A DNA stretch of 64,000 bases from Rhodobacteraceae bacterium D3-12 (GTDB lineage Bacteria > Pseudomonadota > Alphaproteobacteria > Rhodobacterales > Rhodobacteraceae), in contig CP104793.1 of the NCBI GenBank assembly GCA_025916135.1, positions 1,426,001 through 1,490,000 of the forward strand, read 5' to 3'. How positions within the stretch are numbered: position 1 is the stretch's first letter; each line of letters starts with the position of its first letter. Of this stretch, positions 1-9,540 are shown one piece after another. Below the pieces are notes generated by a model, which saw only the letters and a list, made by a program, of their open reading frames with translations, ran no database searches and had not been told where the DNA came from. The translations under genes were made by a program, and so were the position numbers.

Positions 1-1881
1 GCCAAGGTTCTGGGCAAAAAGCGCGTCACCGGCGTGGCGATCTGTGCGCAGGCGGGCGAGGGCGCGGTTCTTGAAGAAATCGCCTGTGACGCGGTGGCGA
101 TGTCGGGCGGATGGTCGCCGGTTGTGCATTTGTGGTCGCATTGCGGGGGCAAGCTGAATTGGGACGAGACCCAAGCGCATTTCCGCCCCGATGGTGGCAG
201 GCCGCCGTTGGGCGCGGATGGTGAAGGTTTCGTCTTGGCGGCAGGGGCGGCAAATGGTGAGCTGACGCTGGGTGCGATTGTCAGCGATGCGGTCGAAGTT
301 GGCGCACGCGCGGCATGGGAGACGGGTCACAAAACCAAGGGCAGCGCGGCACCTGTGGCGGAAGCGGAGTCCGAGGCGGTGATGGAGCCTGTATGGCTTA
401 TGCCGCAGGGTGCGGGGCCGAAGCTGCGCATGAAAGCGTGGCTGGATTACCAGAACGACGTTAAAGTAAGCGATGTGCAGTTGGCCGCGAAAGAGGGCTA
501 TGAAAGCGTAGAGCACACCAAGCGGTATACGACACTTGGGATGGCAACAGATCAGGGCAAGTTGAGTAATATCAATGGCCTGGCGATTCTTTCTGATGCG
601 TTGGGTCAACCTATTCCGCAAACAGGCACAACGACCTTTCGACCGCCATACACACCGATCTCCATGGGGGCGATTGGAGGTGAGGCACGCGGCGAGATAT
701 TCCAGCCGTTGCGGCGCACACCGATGCAAGACTGGCACGAAGAGGCCGGTGCCCATTGGGAACCCGTTGGCCATTGGCGGCGGCCTTATTGCTATCCCAA
801 GACCGGTGAAAGCCATGGCGATGCAGTGGCCCGCGAAGTGCGCGCCACGCGCGAGAGCCTTGGGTTGCTCGACGCGTCCACGCTCGGCAAATTGATTGTG
901 AAAGGGCCGGACGCGGGCAAGTTCCTCGACATGCTCTACACCAATATGATGAGCACCTTGAAACCGGGCAAATGCCGTTATGGGCTGATGTGTAGTGAAA
1001 ACGGGTTCTTGATGGATGATGGTGTTGTTGCGCGGCTGGATGAAGAGACGTTCCTGTGTCACACCACCACCGGCGGGGCCGAGCGCATTCATGCCCATAT
1101 GGAAGAATGGCTTCAGACCGAATGGTGGGACTGGAAGGTTTATGCCGCGAATGTAACCGAGCAATGGGCGCAGATTGCCCTTGTCGGCCCGAATGCCCGC
1201 AAGGCTCTGGAACAGATGACAGATGAGGATCTGAGTGCTGAGGCGCTGCCGTTTATGGCGTGGAAAGATATAAAGCTAAGCGGCGTTCAAGCGCGGGTGT
1301 TCCGAATTTCATTCTCGGGAGAGTTAAGTTACGAAATCGCTGTGCCTGCCAGCCAAGGCCGCGCTTTGTGGGGAATGTTGCTTGCCGTAGGAGGTGAGTA
1401 TGGCGTGACCCCATACGGGACCGAAGCCTTGCATGTGATGCGGGCCGAAAAGGGCTTCATCATGATCGGTGATGAGACCGATGGCACAGTGATCCCGCAG
1501 GACCTTGGACTGCACTGGGCGCTTTCAAAGAAAAAAGAGGACTATTTGGGCAAGCGCGCGCAGGCACGTTCCCACATGACGGACCCTGATCGCTGGCGGC
1601 TTGTCGGTTTGGAAACCGTGGACGGGTCGGTCTTGCCTGATGGTGCCTATGCCGTTGCAGAAGGTGAAAACGCCAACGGGCAGCGCAAGATGCAAGGGCG
1701 TGTGACTTCGACCTATTTTAGTCCGACGCTCAACAAAGGCATCGCGATGGGGTTGGTGCTGCATGGGCCGGAGCGGATGGGCGAAGTGATCGATTTCCCC
1801 GGTACGGATGGCAAGACCTATTCTGCCCGGATCGTGGACCCGGTGTTCTATGACAAAGATGGGGAGAAGCAGAATGTCTGA
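1..1881 (+). CDS. soxA: Sarcosine oxidase alpha subunit, C-terminal part (5' end outside window)
   Basis: Large subunit of heterotetrameric sarcosine oxidase, which demethylates sarcosine to glycine and passes the methyl group to tetrahydrofolate. The frame is open from base 1, so the start lies upstream; 626 residues are visible of a family of about 1000. The first part is the end of the dinucleotide-binding region. From about 720 onward comes a GcvT-like aminomethyltransferase fold (HWEPVGHWRRPYCYP, then LGLLDASTLGKLIVKGPDAG), which is the folate-handling half. The stop overlaps the soxG start, so the two are translationally coupled; soxB and soxD are expected upstream. Confidence 0.95.
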   Translation, partial: AKVLGKKRVTGVAICAQAGEGAVLEEIACDAVAMSGGWSPVVHLWSHCGGKLNWDETQAHFRPDGGRPPLGADGEGFVLAAGAANGELTLGAIVSDAVEVGARAAWETGHKTKGSAAPVAEAESEAVMEPVWLMPQGAGPKLRMKAWLDYQNDVKVSDVQLAAKEGYESVEHTKRYTTLGMATDQGKLSNINGLAILSDALGQPIPQTGTTTFRPPYTPISMGAIGGEARGEIFQPLRRTPMQDWHEEAGAHWEPVGHWRRPYCYPKTGESHGDAVAREVRATRESLGLLDASTLGKLIVKGPDAGKFLDMLYTNMMSTLKPGKCRYGLMCSENGFLMDDGVVARLDEETFLCHTTTGGAERIHAHMEEWLQTEWWDWKVYAANVTEQWAQIALVGPNARKALEQMTDEDLSAEALPFMAWKDIKLSGVQARVFRISFSGELSYEIAVPASQGRALWGMLLAVGGEYGVTPYGTEALHVMRAEKGFIMIGDETDGTVIPQDLGLHWALSKKKEDYLGKRAQARSHMTDPDRWRLVGLETVDGSVLPDGAYAVAEGENANGQRKMQGRVTSTYFSPTLNKGIAMGLVLHGPERMGEVIDFPGTDGKTYSARIVDPVFYDKDGEKQNV

Positions 1882-2443
1882 TCCTAAGAGTGCAGTCGCG
1901 GGTGCCCGGTTTGACGGGATTGCCAAGGTTGAAGAGGTTGGGTTGATTGGCATGATCACCCTGCGTGGCAACGCAGACGAAAAAACCTTTGCCACAGCGG
2001 TCAAGAAGGTCTGTGGTATGGGTTTGCCCGGCCAGCGCGCGATTAATCGCAAGGGAGGCAAGGCGCTGATCTGGATGTCGCCGGATGAGTTTCTGCTGGC
2101 CTTGCCACATGAGGAGGCGGATGCAGAGGTTGCAGCTTTGGATAAGGCGTTAACCGGCGTGCATTCGCTTGCTGTGAATGTGTCGGACGCACGGGCGGTG
2201 TTTGAAGTGAGCGGGTCGCAGGCGCGCGATGTGCTGGCCAAGCTTTTCCCTGTCGATCTGTCGAAAGATGCGTTTGGCGAGGGGGCGGTCCGTCGCTCGC
2301 GCATTGCGCAGGTTCCGGCGGCTCTCTGGATGGAGGGGGCGGAGGGGTTTCGCGTGATGTGCTTCCGGTCGGTTGGGCAATATGTTTTTGATTTGCTTTG
2401 CGCGGCTGCGGCGGATGGAAGCGAGGTCGGGCATCTGGCGTGA
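1874..2443 (+). CDS. soxG: Sarcosine oxidase gamma subunit
   Basis: Small gamma subunit of the heterotetrameric sarcosine oxidase, 189 aa. The ATG at 1874 lies inside the last codons of soxA (stop 1879-1881), the usual coupled arrangement. Visible family features are the GLPGQRAINRKGGKALIWMSPDEFLLALP stretch (split across the middle of the protein) and the late segment WMEGAEGFRVMCFRSV, both typical of GcvT-related gamma subunits. It has no catalytic site of its own and acts with soxA in the cytoplasm. Nothing looks damaged. Confidence 0.93.
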   Translation: MSDPKSAVAGARFDGIAKVEEVGLIGMITLRGNADEKTFATAVKKVCGMGLPGQRAINRKGGKALIWMSPDEFLLALPHEEADAEVAALDKALTGVHSLAVNVSDARAVFEVSGSQARDVLAKLFPVDLSKDAFGEGAVRRSRIAQVPAALWMEGAEGFRVMCFRSVGQYVFDLLCAAAADGSEVGHLA

Positions 2444-2557
2444 GCCAGACCGGATCGACCGCCCGCGTGCTTCCATGGTCATATGGCCATAGACATGTCT
2501 CCTGCTTTAAGGGGATAGTCAGCTATGATCTGATGGTTGAAACGGAAAGGGCGCGTG

Positions 2558-2989
2558 ATGCTTGACGCAATCAAGGCAGCAAAGAGAATCGCGGCAGTGG
2601 GTTTGTTCACTGTTGGAGTCGCGGCCCCGTTGCATGCAGCGGATTTGTCGCTCCGCTGTGACTTAGCGCAGGTGCAGGATGGCGCGGCGCTCTCTAAGAG
2701 TTATGTCATCAGATACAAGGACGGCGCGGCGAATGTGTCGATCTATGACAGCTGGATCAAACGGTTTGTTGGCGAGCCACTTCTGGCGCGGGTGACGCGC
2801 GACGATGCCAACAGTCTCGTTTTTAAGTGGGAGCTGCATGGGGTGTCGGGCGCAATTGACCAAAGCGCAAGCTATCTGCGGTATCGTGGAACCTACCTGC
2901 GCAAGAGTGGGCAGTTCGATGTACGCGCGCAGCCCGGCGGGCATGACCCGCTTCCCGGCGCGCGAGGGCGGTGCCGTCAGGTGAAGTAG
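2558..2989 (+). CDS. Small secreted protein of unknown function
   Basis: Predicted exported protein of about 143 aa. I prefer the ATG at 2558, which follows an AAAGGG ribosome site at the right distance; an in-frame TTG at 2537 would add seven residues. Residues 1-28 form a signal peptide (charged start, hydrophobic core AAVGLFTVGVAAPLHA, likely cut after AHA-type AxA). The mature part has two cysteines (LRCDLAQ and the C-terminal GRCRQVK) that could form a disulfide. I do not recognise a family. It lies alone between soxG and sodB. Confidence 0.6.
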   Translation: MLDAIKAAKRIAAVGLFTVGVAAPLHAADLSLRCDLAQVQDGAALSKSYVIRYKDGAANVSIYDSWIKRFVGEPLLARVTRDDANSLVFKWELHGVSGAIDQSASYLRYRGTYLRKSGQFDVRAQPGGHDPLPGARGRCRQVK

Positions 2990-3115
2990 CCTGTGTCGGT
3001 TGTCAGCTTGTTCGGCGAAATTCCGGGAAACCCTGTGACCTGCCCTTGACCTTTCCCCGCCGAGACCCCCATTTGTGTGGTGAGTAAACACTGCGAACAA
3101 AAAGGGGGCCTACCC

Positions 3116-3718
3116 ATGGCATTCGAACTTCCTGATCTTCCTTACGCCCACGACGCGCTGGCCGCGAAAGGCATGAGCGCCGAGACGCTGGAATACCACC
3201 ACGACCTGCACCACAACGCCTATGTCACAAACGGCAACAAGGCGATTGAGGGCACCGAATGGGACGGCAAGAGCCTCGAAGAGATCATTGTCGGCACTTA
3301 TGACAAATCCGCCGTGGCGCAGAACGGAATTTTCAACAACATCAGCCAGTTGTGGAACCACAACCAGTTCTGGGAGATGATGGGCCCGGGCGATACCGGC
3401 ATGCCTGGTGCGCTGGAAAAGGCGCTGAGCGAGAGCTTCGGCTCGGTTGATGAGTTTAAATCGCAATTTGCCGCTGCTGGTGCGGGGCAGTTTGGCTCGG
3501 GCTGGGCATGGTTGGTTCAGAACAGCGACGGGTCGCTGGCGGTGACCAAAACCGAAAATGGCGTGAACCCGCTCTGCTTTGGCCAGACCGCGCTTTTGGG
3601 TTGCGATGTGTGGGAGCATTCCTACTACATCGATTTCCGCAACAAGCGTCCAGCATATTTGGACAATTTCCTGAACAATTTGGTGAATTGGGAAAACGTT
3701 GCTGGTCGGATGAAGTAA
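3116..3718 (+). CDS. sodB: Fe/Mn-family superoxide dismutase
   Basis: Converts superoxide to peroxide and oxygen in the cytoplasm. The 200-aa length is normal. Metal ligands are all visible: the His in YHHDLHHNAYV, the His in LWNHNQFWEMM, and Asp/His in the signature DVWEHSYYIDF. The GSGWAWL motif is also present. The ATG at 3116 follows AAAGGGGG; the upstream GTG at 3077 is not needed. The set of residues is more like iron-type SOD, but the metal cannot be told from sequence alone. A clear terminator hairpin follows at 3744. Confidence 0.96.
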   Translation: MAFELPDLPYAHDALAAKGMSAETLEYHHDLHHNAYVTNGNKAIEGTEWDGKSLEEIIVGTYDKSAVAQNGIFNNISQLWNHNQFWEMMGPGDTGMPGALEKALSESFGSVDEFKSQFAAAGAGQFGSGWAWLVQNSDGSLAVTKTENGVNPLCFGQTALLGCDVWEHSYYIDFRNKRPAYLDNFLNNLVNWENVAGRMK

Positions 3719-3743
3719 TCTGACTGCAAAGAAGTTAATGTTG

Positions 3744-3780
3744 ACGGCCGCTCCTGTATTGGGGCGGCCGTTTGCGTTTT
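3744..3780 (+). terminator. Intrinsic terminator after sodB
   Basis: ACGGCCGC (3744-3751) pairs with GCGGCCGT (3764-3771) across a 12-nt loop and is followed by TTGCGTTTT. It sits 25 nt behind the sodB stop. Confidence 0.75.
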
Positions 3781-3833
3781 CGGAAGTGTTGGCAGGGGAG
3801 GACGTGTGGATAGCCCTCATACACAATCAGTGA

Positions 3834-3879
3834 TGGGGGCCAGCCCCCATACCCCCGGAGTATTTAGGGCAAGATGAAG
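3834..3879. repeat. Intergenic stem plus GGAGTATTT motif (copy A)
   Basis: TGGGGGC/GCCCCCA stem (3834-3849) followed by ACCCCCGGAGTATTT and then AAGATGAAG. It lies between the convergent sodB and LOG genes. A closely similar block occurs on the minus strand at 36553-36600, and shorter relatives occur at 33549, 36511 and 52078. Confidence 0.6.
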
Positions 3880-3890
3880 CGGTTGAAGGC

Positions 3891-4466
3891 TTAGGTTGAA
3901 GGGGATTGGAAGGCGGTTTCCAGTGTTGCGAAAGCGGCGGCGGGGGTGTCTGCGACCGAGAAAAGCTTGCGCAGGGAAGGATCGGCGAAACCTTGGGTGA
4001 TGGTGTGATCAATCAGCGTGACCAGCGGGCCCCAATAGCCTTCGATGTTGATCAGGATGATCGGTTTGTCGTGCAAGCCGAGTTGCGCCCAGGTCAGGAT
4101 TTCAAAAAACTCATCAAGCGAGCCAGCACCGCCGGGCAAAACAACAACGGCGTTGGCGTTCATATACATGACCTTTTTGCGCTCATGCATGTTTTCGGTC
4201 ACGATGAAGCTGGTGAGGTCGCGTTTGCCGACTTCGAGCTGCAACAGGTGGGTCGGGATGACGCCAAATGTATCGCCGCCAGCCGCCTGCGCTGCGCGCG
4301 CGACTGCGCCCATCAGGCCGACATCGCCTGCGCCATAGACCAATCGCCAGTGGCGGTTGGCAAGGCCTTGACCGAAGCTTGTGGCGGCTTCCAAATAAGA
4401 AGGGGAAGCGCCGGCGCGTGAGCCGCAATAGACACAAATGGAAGGTGTGGGTTGGTGGGGGGGCAT
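3891..4466 (-). CDS. LOG-family protein (TIGR00730, cytokinin riboside 5'-monophosphate phosphoribohydrolase type)
   Basis: 191-aa Rossmann-fold protein of the family once called lysine decarboxylase-like. Members remove the base from nucleoside monophosphates. The diagnostic PGGAGSLDEFFE motif (family PGGxGTxxE) is present, as are CVYCGSRAG near the N terminus and the MHERKKVMYMNA segment. Start choice: the ATG at 4466 has GGAG seven bases upstream; another in-frame ATG at 4481 lacks a ribosome site. It faces sodB across a shared terminator region. Physiological substrate unknown. Confidence 0.88.
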   Translation of the reverse strand: MPPHQPTPSICVYCGSRAGASPSYLEAATSFGQGLANRHWRLVYGAGDVGLMGAVARAAQAAGGDTFGVIPTHLLQLEVGKRDLTSFIVTENMHERKKVMYMNANAVVVLPGGAGSLDEFFEILTWAQLGLHDKPIILINIEGYWGPLVTLIDHTITQGFADPSLRKLFSVADTPAAAFATLETAFQSPST

Positions 4467-4574
4467 GGGCAGGCTCCGCATTTTGGGGGACGACGTGTTT
4501 TGACCGGTGTTATCCTTGTTGATAAGTAGGCTCAACCGTGCGGGGATGCGATGGCGCGGAGGGAAAGGTGACAG

Positions 4575-6005
4575 ATGAACACATCGAATGGTCTGACGGC
4601 GGTGCAAGCATGGGGTTTGAGGCTTGTCGCGGCGTTTGTAGTGGTTGTAGGCGGAGCGTGGATTGCCGGGGTGTTTGACGGTAAGCCGGAGCCGGGGAAT
4701 GGCAATCTGCCTGAGGCGGAGGCGCCAGCCCCGAAGGCTTCGGTTGGATCGAAAGTTGAGAAACCGATCGTGCAGGAGCCAAAACCGCAGCAACCGAAGG
4801 CTGAAATTAAGGCATCGGGTGAGAGTGAAAAAGCGGCTGTTGTGCCTCCGGTGTCAAAGCCCGCGATTTCGGCACCAACCGAACCATCCGACAGCAAGGT
4901 GGTCGTGATGACTCCGCCGCGGATCGACCTTGTGCGCGTAGAGCCGGGCGGTAGCGTCACTGTCGCAGGAAAGGCGGAGCCGGGGGCGGAAGTCATTGTC
5001 GAAATAGACAAGAAAAACGTTGGACGTCATGCCGTAGAGGCCGATGGCAGTTTCGCCTATTTCTTTGAGGTGGCGCCGTCGGAAGCCCCCAGAATGATCC
5101 GGCTTAAAGCTGCGATGAACGGGGAGAACTGGGTCTATTCTGAAGAGAGCGCGATCCTTTCGCCGGTTCGACCGGTTGTTCGAGAAATCGCGAAAGCGCC
5201 GGTGTCGAAAACATCCGAGCCTGCAAGTGATACTATGCGTGCGCCGGTGACGAGTTTGCCAGAAGAGAAACAACAGCCAGCGGCCGTCCAACCGAAGACA
5301 GCAAAAGCCGAGGCCAGCACACAGAATAAGGCGCCGGCACCAGACATTGCAGGCGCACCAGCAAAAGTGCCAGCGCCCGTGGTGCAGGTTGATGTCGCGC
5401 CGTTGGTTGCGGCGCCGTCCAAGCCGGACCAGCAACCGGCGCAACCGCAGCAACAATTGCCGCCAAAACCAGTGACCCAGCCGGTCCCTGCGGTTGTTAT
5501 CGCAAGCAACGAGGGTTTGCGTGTGATTCAACCGCCCGCCGCTGCGCCCGACGTTATGAGCGCCGTTGCGTTGGACACGATCAGCTATTCTGATGCGGGA
5601 GAGGTCGAGTTGGCAGGGCGCGCGAAGGGCAGCGGTTTCGTTCGTATTTACATTAACAACAAGCCAGTCACCACGTCGCGTATTGCGGCGGACGGCAATT
5701 GGCGCACGGGTCTGCCGAATGTTGATACCGGGGTTTACACGCTTCGTGTGGATGAGCTTGATACCGAGGGCAATGTCACAAGCCGGGTGGAAACACCGTT
5801 CAAGCGCGAGGCGCAGGAGGTCGTCGTCAAGGCCGGGCAAGTGACGGCAATCACGGTGCAGCCGGGTAATACACTTTGGGCGCTGGCCAAGGACACCTAT
5901 GGTGATGGGGTGCTCTATGTGCGCTTGTATGAAGCCAATCGCGACCGTATCCGCGATCCGGACCTGATTTTTCCGGGGCAGGTGTTTGATCTTCCAAAGG
6001 AGTGA
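4575..6005 (+). CDS. LysM domain protein with N-terminal membrane anchor and Pro/Ala-rich linker
   Basis: 476-aa envelope protein. One transmembrane helix lies near residues 12-32, so the bulk is probably periplasmic. Two Ig-like modules are visible (one near residues 115-200, the other near 330-415), separated by a long Pro/Ala/Gln-rich linker. The last about 50 residues are a LysM domain (ITVQPGNTLWALAKDTYGDG, ending DPDLIFPGQVFDLP), which binds peptidoglycan. This architecture is common in Rhodobacterales cell-wall proteins. No catalytic domain is seen, so it probably acts as a binding or scaffold protein. Confidence 0.85.
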   Translation: MNTSNGLTAVQAWGLRLVAAFVVVVGGAWIAGVFDGKPEPGNGNLPEAEAPAPKASVGSKVEKPIVQEPKPQQPKAEIKASGESEKAAVVPPVSKPAISAPTEPSDSKVVVMTPPRIDLVRVEPGGSVTVAGKAEPGAEVIVEIDKKNVGRHAVEADGSFAYFFEVAPSEAPRMIRLKAAMNGENWVYSEESAILSPVRPVVREIAKAPVSKTSEPASDTMRAPVTSLPEEKQQPAAVQPKTAKAEASTQNKAPAPDIAGAPAKVPAPVVQVDVAPLVAAPSKPDQQPAQPQQQLPPKPVTQPVPAVVIASNEGLRVIQPPAAAPDVMSAVALDTISYSDAGEVELAGRAKGSGFVRIYINNKPVTTSRIAADGNWRTGLPNVDTGVYTLRVDELDTEGNVTSRVETPFKREAQEVVVKAGQVTAITVQPGNTLWALAKDTYGDGVLYVRLYEANRDRIRDPDLIFPGQVFDLPKE

Positions 6006-6098
6006 GTTGGAAAGGGACGGAACGTAACGGCGCATCTGTTGTACCAAACCCAAGATTGTCGTGCATAGTCAGGCGACAATGGGAGAAGGAGACGCCAG

Positions 6099-7172
6099 AT
6101 GGTCGAACGCGTTCTTGTGAGCCAAGCCGATATTACCAAGGCAGTTATCAACAATTGCGACGAAGCGGAGTTGGCCGACGGAGAGGTACGGCTGAAGCTG
6201 GAGAGCTTTGCGCTGACAACGAACAACGTTACCTATGCCGTGACCGGGTTCCAGATAGGCTATTGGCAGTTCTTTCCGGCCGGGCGCGAAGGGCAGGGGA
6301 TTGTGCCGGTTTGGGGCGTGGCGCGTGTTGTCGAGAGCCGAAGTGAGGCCGTGAGCGAGGGTGTGCGGCTATATGGGTTCTATCCCATGGCCGAGACGCT
6401 GGTCATCGCGCCCGCAGCACAGAGCGAAGGTGTGTTCATAGACATGGCAGCGCATCGCTCGGATTTGCCAGTGGTTTACAACACCTATGTCACCGTGCGC
6501 GATGGCACAGAGAAAGACGATTATCTGCGCGCCCTGTTGCAGCCGCTTTTGGCGACGTCATATCTTTTGTTTGACTGGCTGTCGGACAATTCATGGTTTG
6601 GTGCAGAACAGATTATCATAGGCAGCGCGTCGTCAAAGACCGGATTGGGCCTGTGCAAGTTTCTGGCCGAGCCTGAGGAGCGGCCTTATCAGATCGTTGG
6701 GCTGACCTCTAAGGGGAACCGTGACTTTGTCGCGGCGTTGGGGGCCTGCGATGCGGTCAAAACCTATGACGAGATTGATGATCTGGAGCAGGTGCCATCG
6801 GTTTATGTGGATATGGCGGGCAATTCGGAGGTCAAGATGGCGCTGCACACGCGGCTTGCCGATCACCTGAAATACTCCACTGCTGTAGGCATGAGCCACT
6901 GGGACAAGTTCACCGGGGTTGAGGGTCTTCCGGGGCCGAAACCACAGTTTTTCTTTGCACCATCGCAGATCGTTAAGCGGCGCGAGGATTGGGGGGCGGG
7001 CGTTATCGAACAGCAGATCACCGCCGCATGGAAGCGGGTTGCACAGGACGCCGAAAGCTGGCTCGATTTACGGGTGCATGATGGGTTGGAGGCGGCAATG
7101 GCGGTCTATTCCGATTTGTCACAAGGGCGGGCCGATCCGCGTGAAGGGCATGTGATCCGGTTGAAGAATTGA
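6099..7172 (+). CDS. DUF2855 family protein
   Basis: 357 aa, full length for the DUF2855 family. The N-terminal half (DGEVRLKLESFALTTNNVTYAVTG) and the middle (IIIGSASSKTGLGLCKFLAE, then ALGACDAVKTYDEI) resemble the fold of medium-chain dehydrogenase/reductase enzymes, with a nucleotide-binding-like turn. The usual zinc ligands are not evident. The biochemical role is unknown. A GGAGAAGGAG ribosome site precedes the ATG. A short inverted repeat (ATTGTCG/CGACAAT, 6055-6080) lies just upstream and could be an operator. Confidence 0.85.
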   Translation: MVERVLVSQADITKAVINNCDEAELADGEVRLKLESFALTTNNVTYAVTGFQIGYWQFFPAGREGQGIVPVWGVARVVESRSEAVSEGVRLYGFYPMAETLVIAPAAQSEGVFIDMAAHRSDLPVVYNTYVTVRDGTEKDDYLRALLQPLLATSYLLFDWLSDNSWFGAEQIIIGSASSKTGLGLCKFLAEPEERPYQIVGLTSKGNRDFVAALGACDAVKTYDEIDDLEQVPSVYVDMAGNSEVKMALHTRLADHLKYSTAVGMSHWDKFTGVEGLPGPKPQFFFAPSQIVKRREDWGAGVIEQQITAAWKRVAQDAESWLDLRVHDGLEAAMAVYSDLSQGRADPREGHVIRLKN

Positions 7173-7244
7173 CGGTTGTATCTGGCAATCCCGGCGATGG
7201 CGGCTTATCTCTGACGACTTGAGCAGTCAGAGGACGATGCCAGA

Positions 7245-9064
7245 ATGCGGCGAGCCGGATCTTACAGCGATGCCAATCTAAAGAATGAGCGTATTTCCGG
7301 CTGGCGCACGATCCGCCGGGTGGCGCCTTATCTTTGGCCACAAGAGCACCCTTGGGTGAAACGCCGTGTGGTGTTTGCGATGCTGGCGCTGTTGCTGGCC
7401 AAGATAGTCGCGGTAGGCACGCCTATTCTCTACAAATGGGCGGTTGATGCCTTGGCCGATAACGGGGTGAGCGAGCTTGCGCTGGGCGCGGTCGGGCTGA
7501 CTGTTGCTTATGGGTTGGCGCGGTTGATGGCGAACGGTTTCCAGCAGCTGCGTGACGCGATTTTCGCAGCCGTAGGTCAGCGTGCCCTGCGCAAGCTTGC
7601 GTTGGAAACGTTCCGCCATATTCACGCGCTTTCGATGCGATATCACATCACCCGCAAGACCGGCGGTTTGAGCCGGGTGATCGAGCGTGGCGTCAAAGGG
7701 GTCGAGTTCCTGCTGCGGTTCTTGCTGTTTAGCATCGGGCCTCTGGTGCTGGAACTTCTGATGATAGCGGGGATTTTGTTCTGGCTGTTTGATGCGTGGT
7801 ATCTGGCGGCTGTTGCTTTGACCATTGCGCTTTATGTCTGGTTCACTTTTGCCGTTACGGAATGGCGGGTGAAGCTGCGACGCGAAATGAACGATCAGGA
7901 CACTGATGCCAACCAGAAGGCCATCGACAGCCTGCTTAATTTCGAAACGGTCAAGTATTTTGGCGCCGAAGAGCGGGAGGCAAAACGCTATGACGGGGCG
8001 ATGGAGAAATACGCCAACGCTGCGCTAAAGACCGCGTATTCGCTGGCGTTTCTGAATTTCGGCCAGTCGTTCTTGATCACCAGCGGTTTGGTCGCTGTCA
8101 TGGTGTTGGCGGCCATCGGGGTTGAGCAAGGGCAACTGACGGTGGGCGATTTCGTGATGGTGAACGCCTACATGATCCAGATCACCTTGCCGCTCAATTT
8201 TCTGGGCACCGTGTATCGGGAAATCCGGCAGGCATTGGTCGATATGGGCGAGATGTTTGATCTTTTGGAGCAGCCTTCGGAAGTGGCAGACAAAGCCGGA
8301 GCCAAGCCGCTGCGCGTTGAGGGTGGCACAGTGCGTCTTGACGAGGTGCGCTTTGGGTATGAGGCCGACCGCGCCATTCTGAAAGGTGTATCGCTTGAGG
8401 TGCCTGCGGGGCAGACGGTGGCGATTGTCGGCTCGTCAGGGTCGGGGAAATCGACCATTGGGCGGTTGTTGTTTCGCTTCTATGATGTGCAGGGCGGGTC
8501 GCTGAGCATTGACGGTCAGGATGTACGCGATGTGACGCAGCAGAGCCTTCATGAGTCCATCGGCGTGGTGCCGCAGGACACGGTGCTGTTCAATGATACG
8601 ATCCGCTATAACATTGCCTATGGCCGCGCGGGCGCAAGCGATGAGGACATCGTCGAGGCGGCCCGGGCTGCGCAGATTCACGAGTTCATCGAAGGGCTGC
8701 CTGATGGTTATGACACCACGGTGGGAGAGCGCGGACTAAAGCTTTCCGGGGGGAGAAGCAGCGTGTGGGGATTGCCCGCACCTTGTTGAAAGACCCGCCG
8801 ATCTTGCTTTTGGATGAGGCGACAAGCGCGCTTGATACCGAGACAGAACAGGAGATTCAGGGCGCATTGGCGCGTGCAGGGCAGGGGCGCACGGTCATCA
8901 CCATCGCGCATCGGCTAAGCACGATTGCGGATGCTGACCGGATTATCGTGTTAGAGAAGGGTGAAATCGTGGAAGAGGGGACGCATAGCGACCTGCTGAC
9001 GCGTGAAGGGCGTTATGCAAACTTGTGGCAGCGTCAAGCGGCGGAGCAGGAAGAGGCGGCCTGA
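7245..9064 (+). CDS. Atm1/HMT1-type ABC exporter, one-base frameshift near 8748-8753
   Basis: Fused membrane plus ATPase exporter of the Atm1 group, whose members export glutathione-linked sulfur or metal compounds. Reading runs from 7245 to the frameshift, then continues in the next frame to 9064. Adding one G to the six-G run at 8748-8753 restores [16 protein letters not shown] and a 606-aa protein. Six transmembrane helices fill residues about 35-310. Walker A is GSSGSGKST, the signature LSGGEKQR and Walker [14 protein letters not shown] lone one-base loss in a homopolymer suggests a sequencing error; otherwise the ATPase would lose its signature motif. Confidence 0.88.
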
Positions 9065-9087
9065 ACCCAATCAAGGGAGTGAGCGAG

Positions 9088-9540
9088 ATGAATGTGACAG
9101 TGCGCCCGGTGGGGCCGCAAGATTGGGATGACTGGCGGCGGCTTTGGCAGCTTTACCTGGAATTTTACGAGACCAGCCGATCAGAAGATGTGCAGCGCCA
9201 AACATGGGCGCGGATCATAGCCGGAGATCGTGGCATGTTCGCCGCGATTGCCCATGACGGTGACGGCAAGGCCGTGGGGATCGTGAATTTTCTCTATCAT
9301 GCCGGCTTCTGGATGGTGGAGGATCAGGTTTACCTTAACGATCTATATGTGCTGCCTGAGACGCGTGGCACAGGAGCGGGGCGGGCCTTGATCGAGCATG
9401 TCGGCGCCCATGCTCAAGCGCGCGGGGTGAGCAAAGTTTACTGGCTGACCGCCGAAAATAACGCACCGGCGAGGGCTCTTTATGATAAGCTGGCAAGCAA
9501 GACGCCATTTGTACATTACGTGTTGGCGCCCAGCGGTTAA
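9088..9540 (+). CDS. GNAT family N-acetyltransferase
   Basis: 150-aa acetyl-CoA-dependent acetyltransferase. The ATG at 9088 follows AAGGGAG. The acetyl-CoA loop is visible as LPETRGTGAGRALIEHV (family R/QxxGxG/A), preceded by the strand VYLNDLYVLP. The late segment YWLTAENNAPARALYDKLA is typical of small-molecule GNATs. The substrate cannot be read from sequence. It is 23 bases downstream of the ABC exporter and its stop overlaps the stop of the convergent TauD-type gene by 4 bp. Confidence 0.88.
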   Translation: MNVTVRPVGPQDWDDWRRLWQLYLEFYETSRSEDVQRQTWARIIAGDRGMFAAIAHDGDGKAVGIVNFLYHAGFWMVEDQVYLNDLYVLPETRGTGAGRALIEHVGAHAQARGVSKVYWLTAENNAPARALYDKLASKTPFVHYVLAPSG